Source: S012-109 sp964425105 (GTDB lineage: Bacteria > Pseudomonadota > Gammaproteobacteria > SZUA-140). From it: a stretch of DNA of 5,182 nt. Location: positions 1 to 5,182 of the forward strand of contig CAYRLE010000116.1 of assembly GCA_964425105.1 (NCBI GenBank). Reading direction: 5' to 3'. The notes below the pieces were generated by a model. The model ran no database searches, was not told the DNA's origin, and saw nothing but the letters and a program-made list of their open reading frames with translations. The position numbers and the translations under genes are program-made. The number at the start of each line of letters is the position of its first letter. Within the stretch, counting starts at the first letter, position 1. Shown one piece after another: positions 1 to 5,182 of the stretch.

Positions 1-927
1 CTGGGCGGTGAATTCCAGGGCGGTGCTCCAGTCCACGGTCTGCCACTGGCCATCGCGGCGGATCATGGGCAGTTCCAGGCGCTCGGCGCTGTTCAGGCCC
101 TGGTAGCTGAAACGGTCGCGGTCCGATAGCCAGCATTCGTTGACGGCCTCGTTGTCGCGCGGGTCCACACGCATCACCTCGCCACGCCGCACCTTGACCT
201 GGGTATTGGAGCCGAGGCAGTCATGGGCGGCGATGGCCTCATGGGTCTCCATCTCCCAGGCGCGGGCGGTGAAGCGGAATGGCTTGGAGGTCAGCGCCCC
301 CACCGGGCAGAGCTCGATGACATTGCCCGACAGTTCGGAAGACACTGCCTTTTCGATATAGGTGCCGATGCGGGTGTTCTCGCCGCGGCCGGTGGCCCCC
401 AGTTCACGGACCCCGGCGACCTCTTCGCCGAAGCGCACGCAGCGGGTGCAGTGGATGCAGCGGGTCATATCGGTGGCGATCAGCGGACCGATATCCTTGT
501 CGGGCACCACGCGCTTGGTTTCCCGGTACTCGGAGTGATCGCTGCCATAGCCGATGGAGACCTCCTGCAGTTCGCACTCTCCGCCCTGATCGCAAATGGG
601 GCAGTCCAGGGGGTGGTTGATGAGCAGGAATTCCATGGTCCCGCGCTGGGCCTCGATGGCGCGTGGCGACTTGGTATAGACCTTCATGCCCTCGGTCACG
701 GGGGTGGCGCAGGCCGGCAGGGGCTTGGGCACCTTCTCCACCTCCACCAGGCACATGCGACAGTTGGCGGCGATGGACAGTTTCTTGTGATAGCAGAACC
801 GGGGAATGTCGATGCCGGCGGCATCCGCCACCTCGATCACCATGGCGCCGCGCTGTGCCTGGAGAGGCCGGCCGTCGATCTCGATATTGATGAGATCCTG
901 CTTCACGTCGTCGGCTGCCGCACTCAT
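1..927 (-). CDS. nuoG: NADH-quinone oxidoreductase subunit G (NuoG), 5' part, cut by the left window edge
   Basis: This is the largest peripheral-arm subunit of complex I and carries electrons from the NuoE/NuoF end toward NuoI. Only the first 309 codons are present and the frame stays open to the edge; full-length relatives are usually near 700-900 residues. Seen in order: a plant-type ferredoxin domain (about 10-85) with the 2Fe-2S N1b ligands C45, C56, C59 and C73; the His-Cys segment H105-x3-C109-x2-C112-x5-C118 for 4Fe-4S N5; a second 4Fe-4S segment C157, C160, C163 and C207 for N4; and, from about 222, the start of the molybdopterin-oxidoreductase-like domain (GEVMRVDPR). The extra N7 cluster ligands of the E. 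coli type are missing: the aligned stretch reads AAHDCLGSN, and WLSD replaces FLCD. The start is ATG at 927, overlapping the nuoF stop as ATGA, with GGAG 8 bases upstream. The next in-frame ATG, codon 29, falls inside the ferredoxin fold. Confidence 0.96.
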   Translation of the reverse strand, partial: MSAAADDVKQDLINIEIDGRPLQAQRGAMVIEVADAAGIDIPRFCYHKKLSIAANCRMCLVEVEKVPKPLPACATPVTEGMKVYTKSPRAIEAQRGTMEFLLINHPLDCPICDQGGECELQEVSIGYGSDHSEYRETKRVVPDKDIGPLIATDMTRCIHCTRCVRFGEEVAGVRELGATGRGENTRIGTYIEKAVSSELSGNVIELCPVGALTSKPFRFTARAWEMETHEAIAAHDCLGSNTQVKVRRGEVMRVDPRDNEAVNECWLSDRDRFSYQGLNSAERLELPMIRRDGQWQTVDWSTALEFTAQ

Positions 928-2231
928 GCCGCTTGCTCCGCTGTTGAACCGCCGGGACCGCCGCCCACCAGGCAGCGCTTGTGCTCGATGTGATAGGCGA
1001 ACTCGTCCCGGAAGTGTTTGAGGAAACTCTGCACCGGCCAGGCGGCGGCATCGCCGAAGGCGCAGATGGTGCGGCCCTCGATGCGCCCTGCGGTAGTGAC
1101 CAGCAGATCCAGGTCCTCCGGCCGCCCCTGGCCGTTCTCGATGCGCTTGATGATGCGCCACATCCAGCCGGTGCCTTCCCGGCACGGGGTGCACTGGCCG
1201 CAGGACTCCTTGAAATAGAAGCGGGAAATGCGCAGCAGGGCGTGCACCATGCAGGTACTGTCATCCATCACGATGACGCCGCCGGAGCCCAGCGCCGAGC
1301 CCACCTTGGCCAGGGAATCGTAGTCCATATCGCAGTCCATGATGATCTCGGCAGGCAATACCGGCATGGAAGAACCGCCGGGGATCACCGCCTTGAGCTG
1401 GCGCCCCTCGCGCACCCCACCGGCCATTTCCAGCAGCTCGCGGAACGGCGTGCCCAGGGGGATTTCATAGTTACCGGGTTTGTTCACGTGCCCGGAGATG
1501 GAAAAGAGCTTTTCACCGCCATTGTTGGGGCGGCCCAGGTTGAGGAACCACTCGCCGCCATTGCGCATAATGGCCGGCACCGAGGCCAGGGTCTCGGTGT
1601 TGTTGATGGTGGTGGGACGGCCATAGAGGCCGAAATTGGCCGGGAACGGCGGCTTGAAACGGGGCTGTCCCTTCTTGCCCTCCAGGGATTCCAGCAGCGC
1701 GGTCTCCTCGCCGCAGATATAGGCGCCGGCGCCAAGATGGGAGTAGAGTTCGAAGTCCACCCCGGAACGCAGGATGTTGCGCCCGATGAGTCCGGCGGCG
1801 CGGGCCTCTTCCAGGGCGGCCTCGAAGCGCTCGTAGGGCTCGTGATGAAACTCGCCGCGCATGTAGTTGTAGCCCACCGTGGCGCCGATGGCGTAACCGG
1901 CGATGGCCATGCCCTCGATCACCGCGTGGGGGTTGAAGCGCAGAATGTCGCGGTCCTTGCAGGTGCCCGGCTCGCTCTCGTCGGAATTGCACACGATGTA
2001 CTTCTGGCCCGGTGACTGGCGCGGCATGAAGCTCCACTTCAGGCCGGTGGGAAAACCCGCCCCGCCACGCCCGCGTAGGGCCGACTTCTTCAGGGTGTCG
2101 ATGATGTCTTCAGGCGGGGTCTTCTTTTTGAGGATCTTCTCCCAGGCCTGATAGCCGCCCTCGCGGCGGTAGTTCTCCAGCGTATAGGGCTGATCGTACT
2201 TGAGCGTGGTGAAACAGACTTGATTGGTCAT
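924..2231 (-). CDS. nuoF: NADH-quinone oxidoreductase subunit F (NuoF), FMN- and NADH-binding, 435 aa
   Basis: This subunit binds NADH, passes a hydride to FMN and sends electrons to 4Fe-4S cluster N3. Visible motifs are the glycine-rich RGRGGAGFPTGLKW (53-66) and CNSDESEPGTCKDR (81-94), both of the FMN/NADH pocket; GAGAYICGEETALLESLEGK (167-186); and SCGQCTPCREG with the N3 ligands C344, C347 and C350, plus C390 in GRTICAFGDAA. The length is normal for the family. The frame is open up to an ATG at 2261, but I chose the ATG at 2231: it gives the expected N-terminus, is preceded by GGAG with a 7-base spacer, and lies 4 bases after the nuoE stop, whereas 2261 would run into nuoE. The C-terminus ends in a short Gly/Ala-rich tail (GGGPGGSTAEQAA), probably flexible, and its last codons hold the nuoG ribosome binding site. 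C91 replaces the aromatic residue common at this spot in other groups. Confidence 0.97.
   Translation of the reverse strand: MTNQVCFTTLKYDQPYTLENYRREGGYQAWEKILKKKTPPEDIIDTLKKSALRGRGGAGFPTGLKWSFMPRQSPGQKYIVCNSDESEPGTCKDRDILRFNPHAVIEGMAIAGYAIGATVGYNYMRGEFHHEPYERFEAALEEARAAGLIGRNILRSGVDFELYSHLGAGAYICGEETALLESLEGKKGQPRFKPPFPANFGLYGRPTTINNTETLASVPAIMRNGGEWFLNLGRPNNGGEKLFSISGHVNKPGNYEIPLGTPFRELLEMAGGVREGRQLKAVIPGGSSMPVLPAEIIMDCDMDYDSLAKVGSALGSGGVIVMDDSTCMVHALLRISRFYFKESCGQCTPCREGTGWMWRIIKRIENGQGRPEDLDLLVTTAGRIEGRTICAFGDAAAWPVQSFLKHFRDEFAYHIEHKRCLVGGGPGGSTAEQAA
936..939 (-). promoter_or_regulatory. Ribosome binding site of nuoG
   Basis: GGAG on the minus strand, inside the nuoF C-terminal codons, 8 bases before the nuoG ATG at 925-927. 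With the ATGA overlap it fits coupled translation of nuoF and nuoG. Confidence 0.75.
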
Positions 2232-2235
2232 GGCG

Positions 2236-2739
2236 CTACTCCAGCCCGTCCAGGATGGCATCCACCTTTTCCGGGGTGAGATTTTCGTAATAATGGCCGT
2301 CCACCGCCATCATGGGCGCACCGGCGCAGGCCGCCAGGCATTCCTCTTCGCGCTTCAGGGTGAACTTGCCGTCCGCACTGGTCTCGCCGATCTTGATACC
2401 CAGCTTGTTCTCGATATGGGCGATGATCTCGTCGCCGCCGCACAGCATGCAGGAGATATTGTTGCACACCGCGATCTTGTGGCGCCCCACCGGCTCCAGA
2501 TCGTACATGCTGTAGAAGGTCGCCACCTCGTAGACGGCAATGGCTGGCATGCCCAGATATTCCGCCACGGCGTCCATCAACTCGGTGCTCAACCAGCCGT
2601 CGTGCTCTTCCTGAACGATACTCAGGGCCGGCAACACGGCCGAGCGGCGCTGTTCCTGGGGATATTTGGCCAACCAGTGTTCGATCTTGTTGCGCGCCGC
2701 CTCGGAAATCAGGGCGCTCTTTTCCTTCACTGCAGACAT
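2236..2739 (-). CDS. nuoE: NADH-quinone oxidoreductase subunit E (NuoE), thioredoxin-like 2Fe-2S protein, 167 aa
   Basis: NuoE pairs with NuoF in the NADH dehydrogenase module and carries the off-path 2Fe-2S cluster N1a. It has an N-terminal helical part (about 1-75, with the family-like QEEHDGWLS) and a thioredoxin-like C-terminal domain. The four ligands are C92-x4-C97 (VCNNISC) and C134-x3-C138 (ECLAACAGAPMM). A fifth cysteine, C100 in CMLCGG, sits where many homologues have arginine; it is not a known ligand. The length is typical. A longer in-frame start at 2817 exists, but those 26 extra residues are Arg/Gly-rich nuoD antiframe sequence unlike the family. The ATG at 2739 begins MSAVKEKSALIS, overlaps the nuoD stop as TGATG, and has GGAGAGGT 9 bases upstream. 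The stop is TAG at 2236-2238, 4 bases before nuoF. Confidence 0.96.
   Translation of the reverse strand: MSAVKEKSALISEAARNKIEHWLAKYPQEQRRSAVLPALSIVQEEHDGWLSTELMDAVAEYLGMPAIAVYEVATFYSMYDLEPVGRHKIAVCNNISCMLCGGDEIIAHIENKLGIKIGETSADGKFTLKREEECLAACAGAPMMAVDGHYYENLTPEKVDAILDGLE
2239..2242 (-). promoter_or_regulatory. Ribosome binding site of nuoF
   Basis: GGAG on the minus strand, partly overlapping the end of nuoE, 7 bases before the nuoF ATG at 2229-2231. It supports this start over the in-frame ATG at 2261. Confidence 0.75.
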
Positions 2740-3992
2740 CAGCGATCCACCTCTCCGAATACGATATCCTGGGTACCGATAATGGCCACCACGTCGGCCA
2801 GCATGTGGCCGCGGCACATCTCGTCCAGGGACGCCAGATGGGCATAGCCCGGCGCCCGGATCTTGAGCCGGTAGGGCTTGTTGGCGCCGTCGGACACGAT
2901 GTACACGCCGAACTCACCCTTGGGATGCTCCACCGCCGCGTAGGCCTCGCCCTCAGGCATGCAGAAGCCCTCGGTAAAAAGCTTGAAATGATGAATCAGG
3001 CCTTCCATGTCGGCCTTCATCTCGGTGCGCTTGGGCGGCGTGACCTTATGGTTCTCCAGCATCACCGGGCCGGGGTTGGCACGCAACCAGTCGATGCACT
3101 GGCGCACGATATGATTGGACTGACGCATCTCCTCCATGCGCACCAGATAACGGTCGTAGCAGTCGCCGCCGGTGCCCACCGGGATATCGAAATCCAGTCG
3201 GTCGTAGACCTCATAGGGCTGCTTCTTGCGCAGGTCCCACTCGAAACCCGAGCCGCGCAGCATGGGGCCGGTAAAGCCCAGCTGCAGGGCGCGCTCCGGC
3301 GACACCACACCGATACCCACGGTACGCTGCTTCCAGATGCGGTTGTCGGTCAACAGGGTTTCGTATTCGTCCACGTAGCGCGGGAAACGCTCGGTGAAAT
3401 CCTCCAGGAAATCGAGCAGCGAACCGTGGCGATTACGGTTGCGCTGGGCGGTCTCCTTTTCGTTGTGCCACTTGGAAGCCCGGTACTGGGGCATGCTGCC
3501 GGGCAGATCGCGATAGACGCCGCCCGGGCGGAAATAGGTGGCGTGCATGCGCGCGCCGGAGACCGCTTCATAGACGTCCAGCAGGTCTTCCCGCTCGCGG
3601 AAGGCGTAGAGGAACACCGTCATGGCGCCGATGTCCAGGGCATGGGCGCCCACCCACAGCAGGTGATTGAGAATACGCGTCACCTCGGCGAACATGACGC
3701 GGATGTACTGGGCGCGCAGCGGCGGCTGGATGCCCAGCAGCTTCTCCATGGCCAGCACATAGCCGTGCTCGTTGCACATCATGGACACATAGTCGAGGCG
3801 GTCCATGTAGCCGATACTCTGGTTGTAGGGCTTGCTCTCGGCCAGCTTCTCGGTGCCGCGGTGCAGCAGGCCGATGTGGGGATCGGCACGCTCGATAACC
3901 TCGCCATCCATCTCCAGCACCAGGCGCAGCACGCCGTGGGCCGAGGGATGCTGGGGCCCGAAGTTCATGGTGTAGTTGCGTATCTCAGCCAC
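2739..3992 (-). CDS. nuoD: NADH-quinone oxidoreductase subunit D (NuoD), 49 kDa-type quinone-site subunit, 417 aa, GTG start
   Basis: NuoD is related to the large subunit of NiFe hydrogenases and, with NuoB, forms the quinone-reduction pocket near cluster N2. The N-terminal loop NFGPQHPSAHGVLRL (10-24) contains H19, which matches the quinone-site histidine of the family. GLLHRGTEKLAE (41-52) and GYMDRLDYVSMMCNEHGY (61-78) follow; Y62 matches the conserved headgroup-binding tyrosine. The C-terminus ends FGEVDR, the family pattern. The length of 417 is standard. The start is GTG at 3992: an in-frame TGA at 3996-3998 blocks any earlier start, and the next ATG, 3968, would remove MAEIRNYT, which the family usually has. 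GAGGTGA lies just upstream, inside the last codons of nuoC, and the two genes overlap by 8 bases. The gene is separate from nuoC, unlike the nuoCD fusion of E. coli and Pseudomonas. Confidence 0.97.
   Translation of the reverse strand: MAEIRNYTMNFGPQHPSAHGVLRLVLEMDGEVIERADPHIGLLHRGTEKLAESKPYNQSIGYMDRLDYVSMMCNEHGYVLAMEKLLGIQPPLRAQYIRVMFAEVTRILNHLLWVGAHALDIGAMTVFLYAFREREDLLDVYEAVSGARMHATYFRPGGVYRDLPGSMPQYRASKWHNEKETAQRNRNRHGSLLDFLEDFTERFPRYVDEYETLLTDNRIWKQRTVGIGVVSPERALQLGFTGPMLRGSGFEWDLRKKQPYEVYDRLDFDIPVGTGGDCYDRYLVRMEEMRQSNHIVRQCIDWLRANPGPVMLENHKVTPPKRTEMKADMEGLIHHFKLFTEGFCMPEGEAYAAVEHPKGEFGVYIVSDGANKPYRLKIRAPGYAHLASLDEMCRGHMLADVVAIIGTQDIVFGEVDR
2749..2756 (-). promoter_or_regulatory. Ribosome binding site of nuoE
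   Basis: GGAGAGGT on the minus strand, inside the nuoD codons for Gly-Glu-Val, 9 bases before the nuoE ATG at 2737-2739. It decides this start against the longer frame beginning at 2817. Confidence 0.8.
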
Positions 3993-4608
3993 GCTTCACC
4001 TCGTCGTTTTCCTGCGCCGCGATATAACGATGGTCGTGACGAATCACCCGCGGCACGGTGATGCGCGGCTCAATGCTCACTGGCTCGTAGATCACGCGCC
4101 GCTTTTCCGGGTCATAGCGCATCTCCACATTGCCGATGAGCGGAAAGTCCTTGCGGAAGGGGTGCCCCACGAAACCGTAGTCCGTCAGCAGGCGGCGCAG
4201 GTCGGGATGGCCCTCAAAGAGAATGCCGAACAGATCGAAGCACTCGCGCTCGTACCAGTTGGCAGAGGACCAGATATCGATCACCGACTCCAGGCGCGGC
4301 TGCTCCTCCTCGAGAAAGGTCTTGATGCGGATGCGCTGGTTGTTGGCGATGGACAACAGATGATAGACCACCGCAAAGCGTGGCCCCTGCCAGCCATCCT
4401 CGCCGTATTCCAGGTAATCCACCCCGCACAGGTCGAGCAGGATCTCGAAGGCGAAAGGCTGCTCGTCGCGCAGCGCCAGGCAGACCTCATGGGTCCGCTC
4501 CCGCGCCACATGGATGGTGAGTTCCCCGCAGGCGGTGTTCACCTCCTCAAGGGCGTCGCCGAAACGGTCCCGGACCCGGGCGGCCAATGTCTGAATGCTT
4601 TGCGGCAT
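3985..4608 (-). CDS. nuoC: NADH-quinone oxidoreductase subunit C (NuoC), 30 kDa-type subunit, 207 aa
   Basis: NuoC is a cofactor-free structural subunit that holds NuoD and NuoB/NuoI together in the connecting module. The complex I 30 kDa signature is clear: WYERECFDLFGILFEGHPDL (118-137), then RRLLTDYGFVGHPFRKDFP (138-156) and the following PLIGNVEMRYD. The N-terminal 110 residues form the expected alpha/beta domain (FEILLDLCGVDYLEY at 54-68). The length is typical for an unfused NuoC. The start is ATG at 4608, 9 bases after the nuoB stop. The bases before it (TGAGAAATCATC) offer only a weak Shine-Dalgarno match, the poorest in the window, so initiation may depend on ribosomes finishing nuoB. 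The 3' end overlaps nuoD by 8 bases and carries its ribosome binding site. Confidence 0.96.
   Translation of the reverse strand: MPQSIQTLAARVRDRFGDALEEVNTACGELTIHVARERTHEVCLALRDEQPFAFEILLDLCGVDYLEYGEDGWQGPRFAVVYHLLSIANNQRIRIKTFLEEEQPRLESVIDIWSSANWYERECFDLFGILFEGHPDLRRLLTDYGFVGHPFRKDFPLIGNVEMRYDPEKRRVIYEPVSIEPRITVPRVIRHDHRYIAAQENDEVKRG
3996..4002 (-). promoter_or_regulatory. Ribosome binding site supporting the GTG start of nuoD
   Basis: GAGGTGA on the minus strand, inside the last codons of nuoC. The GAGG core is 6 bases from the GTG at 3990-3992. Its placement favours this GTG over the downstream ATG at 3968, which would be too far away. Confidence 0.8.
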
Positions 4609-4617
4609 GATGATTTC

Positions 4618-5094
4618 TCAGCGGGCTATGGTGTTGGTGCGTTTGATCTTGTTCTGCAACTGGATGATGCCATAGAGCAGCGCCTCGGCCGTGGGCGGAC
4701 AGCCCGGCACATAGATGTCCACCGGCACGATGCGGTCGCAACCGCGCACCACTGCATAGGAATAGTGATAATAGCCGCCGCCGTTGGCGCAGGAACCCAT
4801 GGAGATCACCCAGCGCGGCTCGCTCATCTGGTCATAGACCTTGCGCAGGGCAGGCGCCATCTTGTTCACCAGGGTGCCGGCCACGATCATCACATCCGAC
4901 TGGCGGGGACTGGGGCGGAACACCACCCCGAAACGGTCCAGGTCATAACGCGAGGCGCCGGCGTGCATCATCTCCACGGCACAGCAGGCCAGACCAAAGG
5001 TCATGGGCCACAGGGAGCCGGTGCGCGCCCAGTTGATGAGCTTGTCGGCGGTGGTGGTGACGACGCTTTCCTTGAGGATGCCTTCGATAGCCAT
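4618..5094 (-). CDS. nuoB: NADH-quinone oxidoreductase subunit B (NuoB), cluster N2 subunit, 158 aa
   Basis: NuoB carries the 4Fe-4S cluster N2, the direct electron donor to quinone, at the interface with NuoD. It is homologous to the small subunit of NiFe hydrogenases. The N2 ligands are visible: the adjacent pair C37-C38 in GLACCAVEMMHA, C102 in SMGSCANGGGYYHYSY, and C132 in YVPGCPPTAEAL. The basic, proline-containing FRPSPRQSDVMIVAGTLVNK (59-78) is also diagnostic. The length of 158 is usual in proteobacteria with separate NuoC and NuoD. The start is fixed: ATG at 5094 is preceded in frame by CGC and then TGA (5098-5100), so no longer version is possible, and MAIEGILKESVVTTTADKLI is the family N-terminus. 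GGAG lies 10 bases upstream. The gene ends with TGA at 4618-4620. Confidence 0.97.
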   Translation of the reverse strand: MAIEGILKESVVTTTADKLINWARTGSLWPMTFGLACCAVEMMHAGASRYDLDRFGVVFRPSPRQSDVMIVAGTLVNKMAPALRKVYDQMSEPRWVISMGSCANGGGYYHYSYAVVRGCDRIVPVDIYVPGCPPTAEALLYGIIQLQNKIKRTNTIAR

Positions 5095-5182
5095 GCGTCA
5101 GGCACTCCATACCGCTGCGCCAAACCCAAAGAAGGGTCCCATGAACCATCTGGCGCCGACTCGCGGACGTGCGCATCCCCGC
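5095..5182. other. Upstream flank of nuoB; no recognisable nuoA
   Basis: In standard nuo operons nuoA lies just before nuoB and ends in a membrane helix followed by a motif like WKKGALEW. None of the three minus-strand frames here shows that clearly. One frame is open from the edge to a TGA at 5098-5100, 3 bases before the nuoB ATG, and ends RWFMGPFFGFGAAVWSA. That gives a loose G-A-x-x-W match, but it is preceded by RGCARPR-VGA rather than a hydrophobic helix. On the plus strand an ATG at 5141 preceded by AAGAAGGG opens a frame to the edge (MNHLAPTRGRAHPR). I see no convincing sigma-70 or sigma-54 promoter, tRNA or terminator. It may be a longer intergenic stretch with nuoA outside the window, or damaged or misassembled sequence. 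Confidence 0.4.
5105..5108 (-). promoter_or_regulatory. Ribosome binding site of nuoB
   Basis: GGAG on the minus strand, with 10 bases to the nuoB ATG at 5094. The spacing is slightly long but acceptable, and it is the only purine-rich SD-like match close to this start. Confidence 0.6.

Noticed and set aside
223..993. A 256-codon open frame on the plus strand opposite nuoG
   Set aside because: Antisense shadow of nuoG, which carries all N1b, N5 and N4 cluster ligands on the minus strand. The Gly/Ala/His-rich product matches no family I know.
404..1264. A 286-codon open frame on the minus strand spanning the nuoF-nuoG junction
   Set aside because: It is out of frame with both genes, Arg/Ala/Ser/Pro-rich, and crosses a junction where both true frames are conserved.
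1722..1733. Perfect 12-base palindrome GGCGCCGGCGCC
   Set aside because: It is fully explained by the Gly-Ala-Gly-Ala codons of the conserved GAGAYICGEE motif in nuoF; no sign of a regulatory role.
981..2015. A 344-codon open frame on the plus strand opposite nuoF
   Set aside because: Antisense shadow of nuoF with the same composition bias and no recognisable domain; nuoF motifs are intact on the other strand.
2805..4061. A 418-codon open frame on the plus strand opposite nuoD
   Set aside because: It mirrors nuoD codons almost end to end. It is rich in His, Ala, Gly, Gln and Val as expected from the antisense of GC-rich coding sequence, has no family resemblance, and the minus strand holds an unmistakable NuoD.
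5119..5138. Small inverted repeat GACCC-TTCTT-TGGGTT upstream of nuoB, considered as a terminator
   Set aside because: The stem is only about four to five pairs and no T run follows, so it is too weak to call a terminator or operator.
5095..5182. tRNA gene upstream of nuoB, as seen before some nuo operons
   Set aside because: No acceptor stem, T-arm GTTCRA box or anticodon arm could be put together from this stretch on either strand.
1..5182. A novel or accessory system hidden in the window
   Set aside because: From 1 to 5094 the sequence is filled by six tightly packed, intact complex I genes with the expected motifs. No unexplained stretch is long enough for an extra gene or array.

Overview
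The window is part of a nuo operon, which encodes the proton-pumping NADH:quinone oxidoreductase (respiratory complex I). Every recognisable gene lies on the minus strand. Transcription therefore runs from the right edge to the left edge, in the order nuoB, nuoC, nuoD, nuoE, nuoF, nuoG. nuoB to nuoF are complete. nuoG is cut by the left edge after 309 codons. The right edge lies 88 bases upstream of nuoB, and that stretch holds no recognisable nuoA.

The genes supply the peripheral (hydrophilic) arm. NuoE, NuoF and NuoG form the NADH-oxidising end, with FMN and clusters N3, N1a, N1b, N5 and N4. NuoB, NuoC and NuoD form the connecting module that carries cluster N2 and part of the quinone pocket. 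Electrons pass from NADH to FMN in NuoF, along the Fe-S chain through NuoG, then through NuoI (not in the window) to N2 in NuoB, and to quinone at the NuoB/NuoD interface. All cluster ligands expected of the complete genes, and of the visible part of NuoG, are present.

Packing is very tight. From right to left the junctions are: nuoB-nuoC, 9-base gap; nuoC-nuoD, 8-base overlap with a GTG start; nuoD-nuoE, TGATG overlap; nuoE-nuoF, 4-base gap; nuoF-nuoG, ATGA overlap. Most ribosome binding sites lie inside the end of the preceding gene, which suggests translational coupling. I see no promoter, terminator, RNA gene, mobile element, repeat array or CRISPR.

The organism is probably a GC-rich proteobacterium. 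Separate nuoC and nuoD, a NuoG without the N7 cluster ligands, and wording such as DESEPGTCKDR in NuoF point to a gammaproteobacterium outside the enteric/pseudomonad type (for example Chromatiales/Ectothiorhodospiraceae or Xanthomonadales-like), with Betaproteobacteria as the alternative. This placement is from remembered family patterns, not from a search. The window looks like ordinary core metabolism. I found no undescribed system; the least explained part is the short stretch upstream of nuoB.
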